Assembly (NCBI GenBank): GCA_946699065.1
Contig: CAMPDV010002067.1
Coordinates: 1 to 64,000 of the forward strand
Direction of reading: 5' to 3'
Length of the DNA: 64,000 nt
DNA from: Loxodes magnus
Taxonomy: Eukaryota > Ciliophora > Karyorelictea > Loxodida > Loxodidae
Shown: positions 24,431 to 36,592 of the stretch, piece after piece
Numbering within the stretch: position 1 is the first letter of the stretch
Layout: every line of letters starts with the position of its first letter
The notes under the pieces: model-generated
What the model was told of the DNA's origin: nothing
The model's database searches: none
The model's input: only the letters and a program-made list of their open reading frames with translations
Position numbers and translations under genes: made by a program

Positions 24431-24972
24431 AATAATTTTATAATAATATAATATTCTAATCTAACTGAATAAGAGTATCAATAAACTTAAGAATTATAAT
24501 CTAAGGAAGTATACGTATAATCGGTGCAATAGCGAATAGCTAACATATTTAAAAAGCATTAGATTAATAATTAAGTATTCCAATGGAAATCGAATCTTAA
24601 TATCAGTAATAAGATACAAGTAAGATAAATTTATATAGTAGAAAAATCCGTTACTACGTATGTTAGAAGAATCACTGCTGATAAAATGTTGAAATAACTG
24701 AAGAAATAAATATTAGAAGAATATTTCTATTTTTAACCAGCAAGGATAGGATAAATATATAGAAGGAAAATTCATAACTCAAGAATCAACGAACAGAATA
24801 AAAATTGGAGAAACCAGAAGGACAAATGCATTTTGGGGGAGACGGACTAATGAAGTCCTACGACATCCTGTAATTTAGGAGAGAACAGGAACAAATAGAA
24901 GTTAGCTGTGAAGCTCTTCTCTAAGACTATAAACTTAATTTTATCTTTTTTATCCCTTTTATATATATAAAA
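24431..24972. other. AT-rich with a possible short coding scrap
   Basis: A Lys/Asn/Gln-rich plus-strand frame at about 24660-24930 (with NNSRINEQNKNWRNQKD-like composition) may be a transposon remnant. It has no motif I can name. Confidence 0.25.
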
Positions 24973-25290
24973 TATGGATGTCGGCTACAGTCAGGATAAT
25001 TTTTTGATAATCTTGTGCGCTGTATACTACATTGCATGTAATCTCGCCCTAATCACCATAACAAAAAAAGAAAAAACTTGGAAGAGACACACCTATATTG
25101 CCCGAAAATTCTCGCTAGTGGTACGAAGGTTTCACTGAAGGGCAACTATATATTTTCTTTTTTTTGCTTGAATTTTATATTAAAAGACTGAGGAATTTAC
25201 ATTAAGACTTGAGAATAGTTTTTTAATAAAAAATTACTCAATTGGAAGCCTTACGAGTCTCAATTGGTGGTTGAACTAAGCCCGACAAAA
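24973..25290 (+). mobile_element. SINE family S3, copy b (old)
   Basis: The head atggatgtcggctacagtc and the landmarks tgtaatctcgccc, ggaagagac and gaaggtttcactga match S3a and S3c with many substitutions. Its middle is diverged and no clear shared tail remains, so this is an older or 3'-eroded copy. Confidence 0.6.
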
Positions 25291-25547
25291 TTAATGAGAA
25301 ATTAATGAGAACATTTAAATTAACACATTAACAATTAATTTAGTTATTTACAAAGCCAAAGAGGATTATTTTATAAATTTCACATATAATTAAATGATGA
25401 TATAATATATCTGTAGCTATTATTTTAGAGTTTAACAGAAATAGAAATAAAATAAACTTTAATCTATATATAGTAAAGTTAAGTGTTTCAGATTAAAAAA
25501 AATTAGCATTTTAATATAGATGTTAAAAAATATAATAATAAATAAAT
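25291..25547. repeat. Diverged dispersed repeat, also at 12630-12760
   Basis: The stretch 25360-25530 resembles 12630-12760 (taaatttca..., ttttagagttta/aa, aaataaactttaat/gt, gtgtttcagat). Its nature is unknown; no coding frame is evident. Confidence 0.3.
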
Positions 25548-25599
25548 AAATTTGATTATAAAGCATGTAGCACCTCGTTGGTGCGAAGCTCTTTCCATA

Positions 25600-28500
25600 T
25601 CTCAATTTATGTCCGTTTCTTCAAGTATGCCTTCAGGTAATTTAAATTCTTCTCTTATTAGTTACATATCTTCATCATTTCCTCTACATTATCTCTTATT
25701 CTTCTGTCTTCTATCTATCTACGCTTTATTAGATCTTTATTGCAAGCTTAATTTATTTTTTCTTACATTTCTTACTAATTTTCGTTTCTAATTTTTTTCC
25801 TCTTAATCAAGCTTTTATACGTTCATAAAAATTATCCTTTTCATTCTCTATAGTCTTTTTCTATTTCTTTTTTATTCAATTTTCTTTTCTATGTATCCTT
25901 TTTTCCTTTTTCTAGTATATATTTAACATAATTTTTTATTATCAAATCAACTTTAGCTGTTTTTTACTCTTCTTATGCTCTAATGAATTTCTCGAATTGG
26001 CCGTATCTCATATTATATCAAATAGTTCCATTCCTTGTCTCTCTACTCCTATTGCTCTTATATTTCATATAAATATTAATCCTCCTTCTTTTTATTCTGA
26101 AAATTTTTCTATGATATGTCTTTCATTTTCTCTCGCATCATTACAAAAAGAACATTGGTTTGTCACAACTAGGTGCCTTTCTTTTAAGCAATACTAGCTC
26201 ACATTACATCTCGTTCTTATTCTAAATATGTAGCATATTTCTTCTTTTCTGTTTTATTATATCTCAGGTATTTATGTGGTCACACTACATATTCATCAAA
26301 TAATATCTTTCTATACAGTAATGTTGTTATCATTTACTCCATTTTTTCTCTATCTTCTACATATTCTCTATATTCTCAAATTGCAAGATTAATGTTTTTC
26401 TTCTCTTCTTATCTATAAATATATTTTTAATTCTTAAATCTAATCTTATTACCGACAATATTATTCAAATATAAATTTTTCTTCTTTAATTATAGCAAGC
26501 ATAAATCTGTGTACTGTTTTTTCTTAGTTACCTATTAATATGCCTCTTAATCTCAACGTTTTCTGACATAAGTAATGTTTAAATTTCATAAGCTACAACT
26601 AATGTTCTAACATCTCATTTTGCACTTGAAAAAGGGCATCTGTGATCGTTCATAAGGATTATTTCTATGTTATTTCTTTGTAATGTCACTTATTCCTACA
26701 AATTATTCGCAATATGGATCATTTCTGTCCTAGCTGAAAATTGAGCTTACGAACATTTTAATCATCATTCCTGCGTTATATAGTGTTATTCTCTTATTCA
26801 TTTTTATTTTTCCCAGTATTCATGCTTATATCTTTTATATTGCTTCTATTCTATTCTCCATGTGTTTTTCAAAATTAATGTTCTCTTCTATTATATGACC
26901 TAGATACTAAAAGGTGTTACTCTTTCCATCATTTAATTTCCCACCTCTATAGTATTTACAATATTTTCTCACTTACTATTTATTGCTGCTTTGCATAGCA
27001 TTCATTTTGTTTTATTTGTAATTTGTATTTTGTTTTTTTCTGTCCATGGGCTAAATTTTCAATTACTTCCTCTAGTTATTCACATTCACTTATTAAAGCT
27101 AGGTCATTGAATATGCAAAACATTCTTTATTTATTTCTTATTTATATTCCTCTTCGTTTTTATTTATTTATCATAGTTCCTAGCTTTTAGTCTTCCAAAC
27201 TTCAGAAAAGTTTTGCTATTATCAATTTAGACAGTGTCGGTGGTGTTGTGATTCACTATTTTAGCTCTTTATTAGTTGCGAATGATTTTGCTATTAATCA
27301 TTGATTTTCAGTTTAATTTCTTCTTCACAGTTGAAGTTTGATTATCAATTCTGGTACTTTTAGATCATTTATGGTTTATAAATAAAATATAAATAAATAA
27401 GATTACAGAGAGCGTATCACCTCAATGGTGCGCAGCTCTTTAATAAAGATTTTTAAAGTAAAAAATTCATTGTTGAAGTCTTCCAAAGTGCTAGCATTCC
27501 CTTGCAAATTTGTCTTCTATAGGGCCGCGATCAGAATGCGACTCTAAGAGACCTTAGTATCTGGCATCATTCGTCATTAATGTTACTTGATACTTCTTAA
27601 ATCTTGTCTTGTCTTCTCTTCTTTTGGCTCGTTCTTCATCTATGGAGTACTTCCTATTACCAGAGTTTAAGTCAGTTTCAGTTGGAGGATTGCTCTTCCC
27701 TATTTATTTATATAATAATTTTATGTATTATTATTTCGACTTTTAAGATATTATTCCCTCTTAAATCATCTTTGCTATCATCCTGCATGTTATTTCCATT
27801 AACTTTTACCACCTACTAAAATTTTTTCTACTCATATTTCATCAGGTACTGCTTCTTTTCATTTCGCTAATTAGTAAATGCTTTCTCAAATTTCATATTC
27901 TTTTACCATTATAAGCTTCTTTCTTACAAATTTTTTTGGTAGGGTAATATCGCCATTTTCATATAACTACTATCATTCACCCTGAAAGTATTACATCTTC
28001 TTTTGATAAGGGTACTCATTAATTATTTTCTTAAAGCATTTTTTTAGTTCCTTCAACATTTTTTTCAGATTTTCTTTATTTGCATTGTTGATAAATAGGT
28101 TAAGTAAGTTTCTTTTTCTTTTTTTCTTGATTAAATGTATTATTTTCTTGCTCTTTGCTATTCTCTACATTCCTCATTTTATTGATTTTCAGTTATTTCT
28201 TCGTCGCTCTTTACCTTTTATTTTAATTGCTTGCTAAATTTTTCTGAAAAATTTATAACACTATTTTGCTTTTTCTGAGTATTTATATATCCTAATGTTT
28301 TATGTTTTAACCGTTCATATACCATTTAAACTCTTTCTTCTATCTTTTTCATCATTTATAAGACTAAATACCCTTTAGGCTATTAATTTCTTCTTCTTAG
28401 ACATTTTCTTGTATAATTTTTCAAATTATTCTTAAATCTCCTTTTTCTTTAAAAGTAAGTAATTTATTATTTTTACCTTTAATGGTTTTTTAAATTATTT

Positions 28501-29200
28501 TCCAATCTTTCTATATAATACCGGGTCTATAGTTCCCAATTAAGTATGAATAATAAAAATAATTTTTTATCCCCTTTTCTCTCATTATCTCTTCAATTAC
28601 AAAATAATCTGATTTATATTCATTTTTAGTGAGCAAAAGTGCCTATTTCAGTTGCATTAAATTATTCCATGAATTGTAGCATTCTCTTTCCAGCTGAGTT
28701 TGTTTTCTTTGGCTGCCATTTCTCTATATGCGCATTTCGATCTCCTATGATAATTACGTTAAATCCTTTTTCTATTACTTATAGTTTAAATTCATTCAAC
28801 AAATTGTAAAAAGGTTCATATTTTCATTGTAATTTGCAACAAATGCATATACATTTATTATTGACAGTTTTTCATTACTTTAATACAATCACTCTTGCTC
28901 TAGCAAAAAGCACTGTTTGATTCACTTCATTCTATATTTTTCAATTTCTTTATATATGACGTTTCTAATGTAGAATGCTACTCCTATCCTTTTTTTTGAT
29001 TCCACATCTTCTAAGCTTTTAAATCCTACTATTTTACACATATTTTTTTAGTTTTCAATCTAAATGTCTTATATTACTATTGTGTGGGTATTTGTTTAGT
29101 CATTAATTTGGTTAGTGCATCTTTTGCACTTCTAACTCTCCTAACATTTTCTGTCCCTATTTTTATGACTTATTCTTATTATTCTTTTACTTTTTCATTC
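25600..29200 (-). pseudogene. L2 ORF2 remnant: endonuclease and reverse transcriptase
   Basis: The endonuclease motif reads IIIGDRNAHIEKW near 28750 (usual GDFNAH; Phe to Arg). RT landmarks are EIWESIYQLAKWKEAVPDEIW near 27870 (usual KAxGPDEI), TPPTLSKLIIAKLF near 27240 (motif B region), then GIQIRNKQRMFCIFNDLALIS at about 27150-27100, where the catalytic ADD has become NDL. A CSFCNDARENERH finger (about 26150) has lost its last Cys. About 100 residues that should lie between GPD and motif B are gone; SINE S1b occupies the place. No active enzyme can be made. Confidence 0.75.
27392..27703 (-). mobile_element. SINE family S1, copy b, nested in L2
   Basis: On the minus strand the head (ggaagagcaatcctcc...aactgaaactgac) and tail (agagctgcgcaccattgagg, gctctctgtaatc) match S1c along the entire length. 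L2 RT sequence lies on both sides, so S1 was still mobile after L2 had landed. AT-rich flanks prevent a firm target-site duplication. Confidence 0.75.
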
Positions 29201-29899
29201 ATCCTTTCTGCTTCCTCTCCACCACTTTCTTCTTTTTTTCATCTTCCTTTTTATCTTTCCTTCTTCTTATCTATCATTCTATACTTCCATATTCTTTTCA
29301 TTATTAGTTCTTTCTCCTTGTTTTTCTTTTTCCACTTTATATCTATATTTTCTTTCTTCATACCTATCCTTTTCTTCTTTCTTCTTTTTCATTAATTGTT
29401 CATTTCTGTTTTTAGATCTTTTAGGATAGTAAATTCTAATTAAAGTTTATTTCATTTTGCTTCTCACTTTTATTTTGCATTTTATTCTCTTTCTTCTTGA
29501 GCTTGTTCTATTTATTTTGCTTTTTTTAATTTCCATTTTCCTTACATACTCCATTATAGTATTTTTTTTATTTGTTCTGTTAGAGTTTAGCGTTTTTATA
29601 TCACTTATCCTATCCTTTTCTCTGATTTTTATTTTATTATATCTTATTATATAGTTTATTGCTTTTTATTTATTTAATTCCTTGAAAGCTTCTCTTTCTA
29701 TCTGCCTTACATATATTCAATTCCATCTTGATAAAAAATAATTCTTATTTATTCTTTTAGTATAAAAAATTTTTAAATTTTAAAATATTTATTTGTTTAG
29801 TTGTTTTAATTATTTTCTATTCTCCCGTTTATTTTCTTTCATTCTTCCCTTGCTTCCTCTAATATAATTTATTCTCCTTCTTTCAGATATCTTATTATT

Positions 29900-30560
29900 T
29901 GCTTTGAAGTCTGGCTTGTTTATTGTTAATTTAACTTCTCCTTTAAGTATCTCTAATTCCCTTATATGTAGTTTTTCCTTTTACCTGCTTACACCCTTCT
30001 GCTTTCTCGGTATGTGTGCCTTTCAATTTGCATAGGCAGTAAATAAAATTTGCTGGGTGTTATATAAATATTTTGTTATTGTTCAGGCCTATACCTTATG
30101 GTATCCTCTTTACCTCTCCTATTTCCTTTAAATCTAGGTTCACTACACTGATACCTGTTGGCATTGTAATCTGTGGATATGTATACCAAACTTCTCCTCT
30201 AGATTTTCCATATAACCTTATTATTTCCATTACTTCATTCATGCTTGAATATTTGCTTATTGAGAAGCAAATTGGGTAGTTATGAACGTCAAAGTATTCT
30301 AATTAATTTCTTGCTTAGATAGGAATTCTAATGCCTTAGAATTTTCATTCCCTGAATTATGCGAATTGTTGGTATCTTTCTTCATTTTTGAAGACCAAAT
30401 GTATTATTCCTTTTTATTTGACAGTGAATGTGGCAACTGCTTGTCCGTACTCACTCCATATTTGGTTTCTTAACACTTATTTGACTTCTTAGTCTATGGC
30501 CTTTTTTCTACTAAATCAAAATTATCCAGATAATGATTAAAATACACTAGGGCCACCATG
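29900..30560 (-). pseudogene. L2 ORF1-like remnant with zinc-knuckle-like motif
   Basis: Minus-strand frame from about 30520: WSEYGQAVATFTVKQKG and the following ~25 residues resemble an RRM-type fold; then YFDVHNYPICFSISKY, IIRLYGKSRGEVWYTYPQI, ITMPTGISVVNL and a Cys/His motif CLCKLKGTHTEKAEGC at 30043-29995. Order and composition fit the nucleic-acid-binding ORF1 of LINEs. A second frame opens with ATG near 30555 (MVALVYFNHYL) and must be joined by a frameshift. Downstream (29990-29400) the frame becomes Lys/Gln-rich. Confidence 0.55.
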
Positions 30561-30592
30561 TTTGATAAATCACCTTAGGAATTTTGTAGACT

Positions 30593-30990
30593 CTTATTAT
30601 TAAGGAGCGCTGGCTGAAATAAGTTGTTCGTTTTTTGCTAAATTATTGCTTATGGTGTTGCTTAAAAGGAGATTAGAATTGTTAAAATTGGAAAAAGAAG
30701 TATGATAAGAAAGTTCCGAAGCTAAGGATAAAGAAATGAAAGAACAAGAAAAGGATGAAGAAAATGATGAAAATGAGGAAGACAAAAAAGAGCTATAAGA
30801 ATAAGATGAGCAAGTAGAAGATTAGAAGTAATAAACTGATGACGAAGATGATCTAGCTGAAGAAGATGAAGACGAAAGCGCCTGAGGTGTAAAACATTTA
30901 AATATCATTACAACATCTTTAATTGAAGGAAACAATAAAACAATGAAAATATGTAACAAAATTCTTTTAGTTATATTTAAATTTAAGAAG
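30593..30990 (+). mobile_element. 5'-truncated relative of LINE L1 (L1b)
   Basis: The plus strand encodes KRRLELLKLEKEV followed by a Glu/Asp-rich tail ending at TGA near 30883, then a 3' UTR. This matches the KRRREILQQEKEE-acidic tail-TGA-3' UTR end of L1 (8830-9258) in order and composition, including acatttaaa and ttcaatt/ttaattgaagg in the UTR. Only the last ~95 codons survive; 5' truncation is the usual fate of LINE insertions. The minus-strand Ser-rich ORF here is its shadow. Confidence 0.65.
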
Positions 30991-31900
30991 AGCTAAAAAA
31001 AACATTTAAATGCAATTAATTAATTTAAGTCTAAGCTGAAATAGAAAGAATTAAAAAAGACCAAGAAAGAATCTTTTAAAATTCTAAATTCTCTTGAACT
31101 TAGTTAAAGCACTATATTAAAATAAAAACGATAGAAACTAAATTAAATTAAAATTGGAAAAAAAGGAGATTGAAAAATCGAATCATTAATAAATAAGAAA
31201 ATAGTTTATCTAAAGGAGAAGTTGAATATAAAAATAAATAAAATAATTAAAAAATAAGATAAATTAATTTTAATTAAATTGCAAAATTGTTGAAATTCTA
31301 TAAGTGAGTAAGGTTATCTAAAAGACTAGCAAAATTAGAATCTCTTCCATAATAAAAATAAAGCGTATTTAATCTATAATTTTCATATTGAATTAAAAAG
31401 AAGATATAAATTAGATATAGTAAAAATATAATTAAAATATATGATAAAGTTTTCGATTCATGAAAATGTTTAAATTTAGAGGGATAAATATATTTTAGAA
31501 TTTAGAGATTTTAGATGCAACCATTTACCATTTTATTTATTAGTATCATTTTATCTTTGTTTAAAATAATACTTATATCAGTTTTAGTTAATAATCCAAA
31601 ACAGATCTTTTTAATCTTAGTAAATGATAAAAAGTCTCATATATTTTATTCATTCAGTTACTCAATTTAAATATTTCTTAGTACTATTTAAACATAATAT
31701 TTTATAGATAAATATAGAAATATATATTAATGAAAAATTATTAAACCAGTCTAATTAATGGATAATATACTAAGAACATATTAAACCAGTTTAAGTTATT
31801 TCTCTCAAATATCCCTCAATGTTTATAACACTTTTGGTAGATGCTGTATAATATGTACGATTTATCTTCCCAATATTTTTGATATTAAAACCTTTATTTT
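30991..31900. other. AT-rich, no supportable gene
   Basis: Lys/Asn-rich frames occur between 31010 and 31460 on the plus strand but none carries a motif. No repeat copy was recognised. Confidence 0.3.
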
Positions 31901-32720
31901 ATGAAGAAAAAAATGGAGCAAAACATTCAATTTTCAAGAAATCAAATTAAAAATGCTAAAAAGAAAGCCATTAGAGAATTATTGAAAAAATAACTAAAGC
32001 AAGAGTATTCAAGTTCTTCACCTGAAGGAAAAATTATGATTTGAACAGTTGAAATTAACGAATTTAAATCTGACAATGACCCACAACATTAAGATCTAGT
32101 TCAAAAAATGAGGAAGTAAACATCTAATTATGAGGAAGTTATCTATAATCAAGGCGAAAAAATCAGAGAACTTATGAATAATATAGATGACTAAAACAAC
32201 GAACTGCTTATATTAAGACGGCAATTAATCTAAAACAATTTGGTTACAGAACAGTAACTATATGAATAGTCTTAATCAAACTTTAAATAAACTCAAAAAT
32301 GGACATTGAAAATGCTCCTTTCTAAAAATAAGAAAAAAATAATTAAAATGATTTAACTCTAGATACAAGTATAATAAAGAGTATTGAAAAAATTGAATAA
32401 AATTAAAAAAAAAAAATAAATGTGTAAAATCAAAAGAAGAAATGTTGATACTGCAATTAAGATAATCACATTTTGCGGCAATGTCAAGAATGAAAAAAAT
32501 TCAAAATATCATAAGAAATATTAACAAATTATGATTAACTAAACTGGTATATAAAGGCAGAAATTGAACATAAGAAACACCGAAAATCATTCATGGTAAC
32601 CTCCACCATACAAAAAGAGGTTGTGGTATACATCCACGTATAAAAAATGGCGGAGTGAAATTGGTTGGAAGCCCAGGGAACTCCAAACACTTAACTTTTA
32701 GTTCATATTATTAAAACCTT
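31901..32720 (+). mobile_element. Repeat K1 with a coiled-coil ORF
   Basis: From ATG 31901 a frame encodes a charged coiled-coil protein (MKKKMEQNIQFSRNQIKN, later YNQGEKIRELMNNIDDQNNE and LRRQLIQNN). The segment recurs in inverted orientation at 41510-42340 with matching residues (YNQGIQIRELMSNIDFKNNE, LRKQLIQNQ) and a matching 3' end (tggcggagtgaaattggttgg versus tggcaggaagtacctaattg). Two dispersed copies with a common end point argue for a mobile element. No enzymatic domain is visible, so it would be non-autonomous or an ORF1 remnant. Confidence 0.5.
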
Positions 32721-33386
32721 TATTTTATCATAATAGTTATATACAGCAATATTTATTTCTATTTCATTATATCTATCAAATATAATTTTGATGCTAAAAG
32801 ATTTAATAAATTTAAATTAATTCAAGTCCCTTTGTTAAAAACATTTTTCCTTTTCTAAGTTTACTTTTAAGCAGATTTAAAAAGGTTAAAAAGGTTTATA
32901 GTTTCAAAAGTTGGCCTTTGCATACAGTATCTTGAGATTGCTAACTCTAATACTCAGGTTACACGGAACCAAATTCACTGCTCGAATGAACCAGAATTAG
33001 TAAAATCCTCAATAAGAAGAGACTTTAATATATCTATGATTGGACAGATTTCATTAAAAGGAGGAGCAAAAAATAAGAAGGGAATGAAGTGGTGAAAAAA
33101 ACTAACAACTGGCTTCCATTCATAATAATTTAGAAGGTTAGACTTATTCAAGCGAAGACGTGGAAGTAGAAAATCCTTCGCTTTCTCTTCTACTCTGAGG
33201 ATAATGTATAAAAACACTTTTCTATGCTAACCTTTTTTAATATATGATTCATTTTTAATACCTTAATGATTTATAAAATAAACAAGATTAATATCAGACT
33301 CTCAATTTTCTAAGTCCACGTGTTGTCTTTCCCTTAGTTTATTATTCTACTTAAAGTAAATTTATTATTATATTATATTATATAAA
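32721..33386. other. Possible coding scraps, not assignable
   Basis: At 32980-33220 two plus-strand frames look equally protein-like (for example WTRISKILNKKR and ISLKGGAKNKKGMKWW), and a minus-strand ORF overlaps. I cannot choose among them. Confidence 0.25.
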
Positions 33387-34095
33387 ATGAACCTCCATTA
33401 TTATATAATTTCAAGAAGCACAGTGCTTCTTGTTCCTCGCTGTTTCCTAAAATTTTTGATTCAAAAGGAAGTCTATGCTTTCCTATCCGCGATTTTTTTT
33501 AGTAGATTTTCCGTCCTACATTGCTGCGAGGTCTTGATTATAGCTATATCTTCTTCTTTTTTGCATGCTTACATTATTGCTACAGAAAATCTTGTTTAGT
33601 CTATTTTTTGATTGCTTTGTTTATCAGAAAAACCGTTGTTTCTATTGGAACTCCAACAGTTTCATTATAGGTGTGATTGGCTTCCATAGCAGAAGTATCT
33701 CTTCCTGATCGAAATTAGTTTTATACGAGGGGCATCTTTTTGTTGAAGATCATTAGAATCGATCTTGTATTCAGCTATTTAGTTCTTGATTATTTTTAGA
33801 TTTTATTTTATTATTCTTGTTCCACTACTAAATCCTTCAGTTAGGTCGTGCTCTTGTCCTAAATGTGCTGGATGCTAAAGAAGGTGTTATGGTTGTCTAT
33901 ACGAGCCTCGTCCTGCGATTCTCTTCTTTCAGCTTGACTAATAGTTTTTGCTCAAGTATTTCAACTTTTAAACCGCATCCTAGAGATTCACCATCAATGC
34001 AGGCTATGCTACATAAACTGCTCGAAATTCAAATCAAAGGATCGTACATAATCATGCAGAACTATCAATTGTTGTTTTAGATGCCACTCTTCCTT
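33387..34095 (-). pseudogene. Retroelement-like coding fragment
   Basis: One minus-strand frame stays protein-like from about 34060 to 33600: FDLNFEQFMQHSLHWW, then AERRESQDEARIDNHN, LKDLVVEQEQQNKIQKQ and SAMEANHTYNETVGVPIETT. It continues towards 33400 as ALKKEED/LLKKIADRKAQT-type sequence after a frame change. The G+C content is higher than in the flanks. No domain is recognised; position among retroelement debris suggests a Gag- or ORF1-type origin. Plus-strand ORFs here are shadows. Confidence 0.4.
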
Positions 34096-34639
34096 GTTGG
34101 AGACTTGAGGAATTTGTTTCTGTCGTTTGCTTGATATTAGAAGTTTTTAGATCTAAGATTAATATTGAAATTGTGATTAATCAGAAAGTTGAGCAAATTT
34201 AAGATAAAACATGAGGGTAGAAGAAATTACATTTCGCTTCCTCTTTTCTTTTTTAACTAAGAAGAGGTGGTAAAGAAGTCTAATTGAATATTTTCAATCT
34301 TTTTATACATTTATTATTGATCCTTTTATTGAAGTTAAGTATCTCTATGATTATCCATTTAAGTTCTAGTATAAAATAGAGGATAATAAGAAATATATTT
34401 ATCTGTTTTTGAATTACCATTTCACTATCTTCAGTGATTTATACATTCAACTCTTATTGCTCAAATATTTTACTTTAGAAGGTATAAGATTTACTTCCAA
34501 ATAATTCTACTTAAAATTTTCTACTTCTTCTAGTTAGTTAAATTCATACATTAACTCAAGAAATTTTTTTCATTCATACTTACGATAGGAAAAGATATCG
34601 AGGACAAATTCTTCCATAGCAATAAATAATATGAAGGTG
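34096..34639. other. AT-rich, no supportable gene
   Basis: Nothing coding or repeated was recognised. Confidence 0.3.
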
Positions 34640-35022
34640 TTATAGAGCTGACTTAAACGAGCATACTTGGGTTTATAATGAATTAAATGAATGAAAAAAT
34701 AAAATATTAGTCAAGAACGATCAATATGATTCTAAACTAACATAGTACCAAGAAAGAGAAGATTAGCAGATAGAAAATAAGAGAACAAAGAAATATAATA
34801 AGTAAATTAATGTAGTAAAGAGTAAGAGGATTTAATAAAGGGATAAGACTCAAATGGTCAAGCTAAGAGATGATGGAATTCATGAAAGAAGAATTAAAGT
34901 AATTGGAAGAAAATGAAACAAATATTTTAAAGTAGTTAGGACTTAGTCATATTTAAAAAAGTTAAAATAGTGACTGGTAGTTAATCAAGCAATGTTAAGA
35001 ACACGTAATTTATTATTATTAC
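34640..35022 (+). mobile_element. Retroposon 3' end with (TTA)n tail
   Basis: The plus strand ends a Glu/Lys/Gln-rich frame (MMEFMKEELKQLEENETNIL, then GLSHIQKSQNSDWQLIKQC) followed directly by ttattattattactattatt. A coding end joined to a TTA microsatellite is the arrangement of element Z (16070 and 56206), but the protein end differs, so this is a different element or a distant relative. Confidence 0.45.
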
Positions 35023-35439
35023 TATTATTTCACTCGGTAACAATAAATGCTTTGTACACTGAGTTTCTAAAAGATTTGGTATATAATCTAATAACAAAAT
35101 CTTCTTTCTAACTAGAATATATACTATTTATTAAAATTGTTTATCACAAAAAGCTTAATAATAACAAAAATCAAGGTATTTATAAAATTTCATTTGCTAC
35201 CTCACAAACTGAACTACAGAATGTTGTTTGTCTTAGATAATATCAATTAAAAGATATTTTACCTTACTAGATATTTTCTATTAGATCATTACTAACATAC
35301 TTACTCACTCTAAGGAAAATTGATTTTCTTATTGCTTTTAATTTTTTAATTGAACTTTAAAAGAAAATATTGAAATTTAATTTCGAAAGTCAAAAAAAGA
35401 TAGCCGCGTATCTTTCTTATTAATTTTATATCCTTATTT
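35023..35439. other. AT-rich, no supportable gene
   Basis: No motif, repeat or RNA signal could be supported. Confidence 0.3.
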
Positions 35440-36312
35440 CTTCTTTCATTTTAGTGCTAACATGTTAAATTTTTTTCTAAAAGAAGAATTAAAATCAAAT
35501 CCAATTAAAAGAGACTCTAATAAAAGAAAATGCTCTTAATTTTTCTCCTCTTGAATAGTGAGCAAATCTCCAGATTTCCTAGCTAATTGCCAGTTCATTT
35601 ATAGATTATGCCATTTCACCGAATGAACTCTTCCTCCATAATTTCCCATCATACATTAACAAAGAGATATTAATATGTCTGAACCTTTTGGTGGATAATT
35701 TTATTTGTTCTGCTAATTTTAAATAATGTCTTCTGCTATTACAAATATAGCCTTTATTCTTGAATATTTTTAATCTTTGTATTTTCTCTTTATCTTTCAG
35801 AGTTGCTTAGTTTAATTTAAGACCATTTGCTACAAACCTGATTCTATTTTATTAACTCTTTGATTTGATACTTAACTTTGTGTTATAAAATCTTTTTCCT
35901 TTTTTACTAGTCATAAATCTTTCTTTAACTCTATCATCTTAGTTTCATACTTTTCCTTTGAATTAAACTATAGTGCATGTATATTTACTTCCTATGCATG
36001 AAAGCCAATATACTAAGCATTTCAACTCTTTTTCAGTTTAATTAATTTCTAATAAATGTATAGAAGTTTGGTTCTAATCCATTTCTAGGACTTACTCAAA
36101 TCGCTACTAGTGAATCTAAAACCGCCATAGTTGTTCGAAGGTGAACAACAAGGTCATCTTCGTACCCATAATCGACATGTCTTCCTCTGCTTTGGTTTGG
36201 CCTCGAGACATAAGATTCTTAGACCTTCGGCACTGGCTTCGTTTATAATTTAACTATTTTCCTCTAATGTCGTCCTCTGCTTTTTTGAGACACAACTTTT
36301 TTCCAGCAAGGA
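35440..36312 (-). pseudogene. Gag/ORF1-like fragment (minus strand)
   Basis: From about 36215 leftwards: MSRGQTKAEEDMSIMGTK, FTFEQLWRF, a Lys-rich stretch, then GYICNSRRHYLKLAEQ near 35745 and MYDGKLWRKSSFGEMAQ to about 35520. The CNSRRH piece parallels the damaged knuckle RCYYCNSRTH at 19.05 kb (first Cys lost here). The 36080-36310 part is G+C-richer than its surroundings. I take it as a decayed retroelement ORF of the same group. Confidence 0.45.
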
Positions 36313-36592
36313 GGTATTAAAATTAGTGTGTTGAGAGATATGAGTATTTTCTTGCTTTGCTTAGAGATTTATTTGTCTAAGATCCTTTCTTTTTCTCTTT
36401 TTAATATTAAATAAGAATGTAGTGTTAATAAAAATGAAAACATAATCTAAAAGAGATGCTTCTAAGAAAACGAAAATAAGTAGCAAGTAATATTAAATAC
36501 TTAAGATAAAAGTTATAATTTAAGATATTTTAGCTTTATTTTATAGATTTAACTATAGCTTTAAAATTATTTTCTTATGCTTTTCATTTCTA
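36313..36592. other. Spacer; right part is the 3' flank duplicated with B/C
   Basis: 36500-36592 matches 20131-20248. The rest is AT-rich without signal. Confidence 0.4.

Larger units (their letters stand above)
25548..30592 (-). mobile_element. Old LINE L2 on the minus strand, decayed
   Basis: Read right to left it holds an ORF1-like region (30560-29950), an AP-endonuclease segment (about 28900-28700), RT (27900-27000, split by SINE S1b) and a C-terminal finger (26180-26120). It ends in the same 3' stem-loop tail as the SINEs, at 25548-25602, followed by (TTTA)3. Indels and lost catalytic residues show it is dead. Long Phe/Leu-rich plus-strand ORFs in this interval are antisense shadows of its Lys/Glu-rich frames. 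Confidence 0.8.

Noticed and set aside
29084..29654. Phe/Leu-rich plus-strand ORFs resembling membrane proteins
   Set aside because: They are the antisense of the Lys/Glu/Gln-rich minus-strand frame of LINE L2; the same holds for 8894-9094 (antisense of the L1 acidic tail) and 30600-30785 (antisense of L1b).
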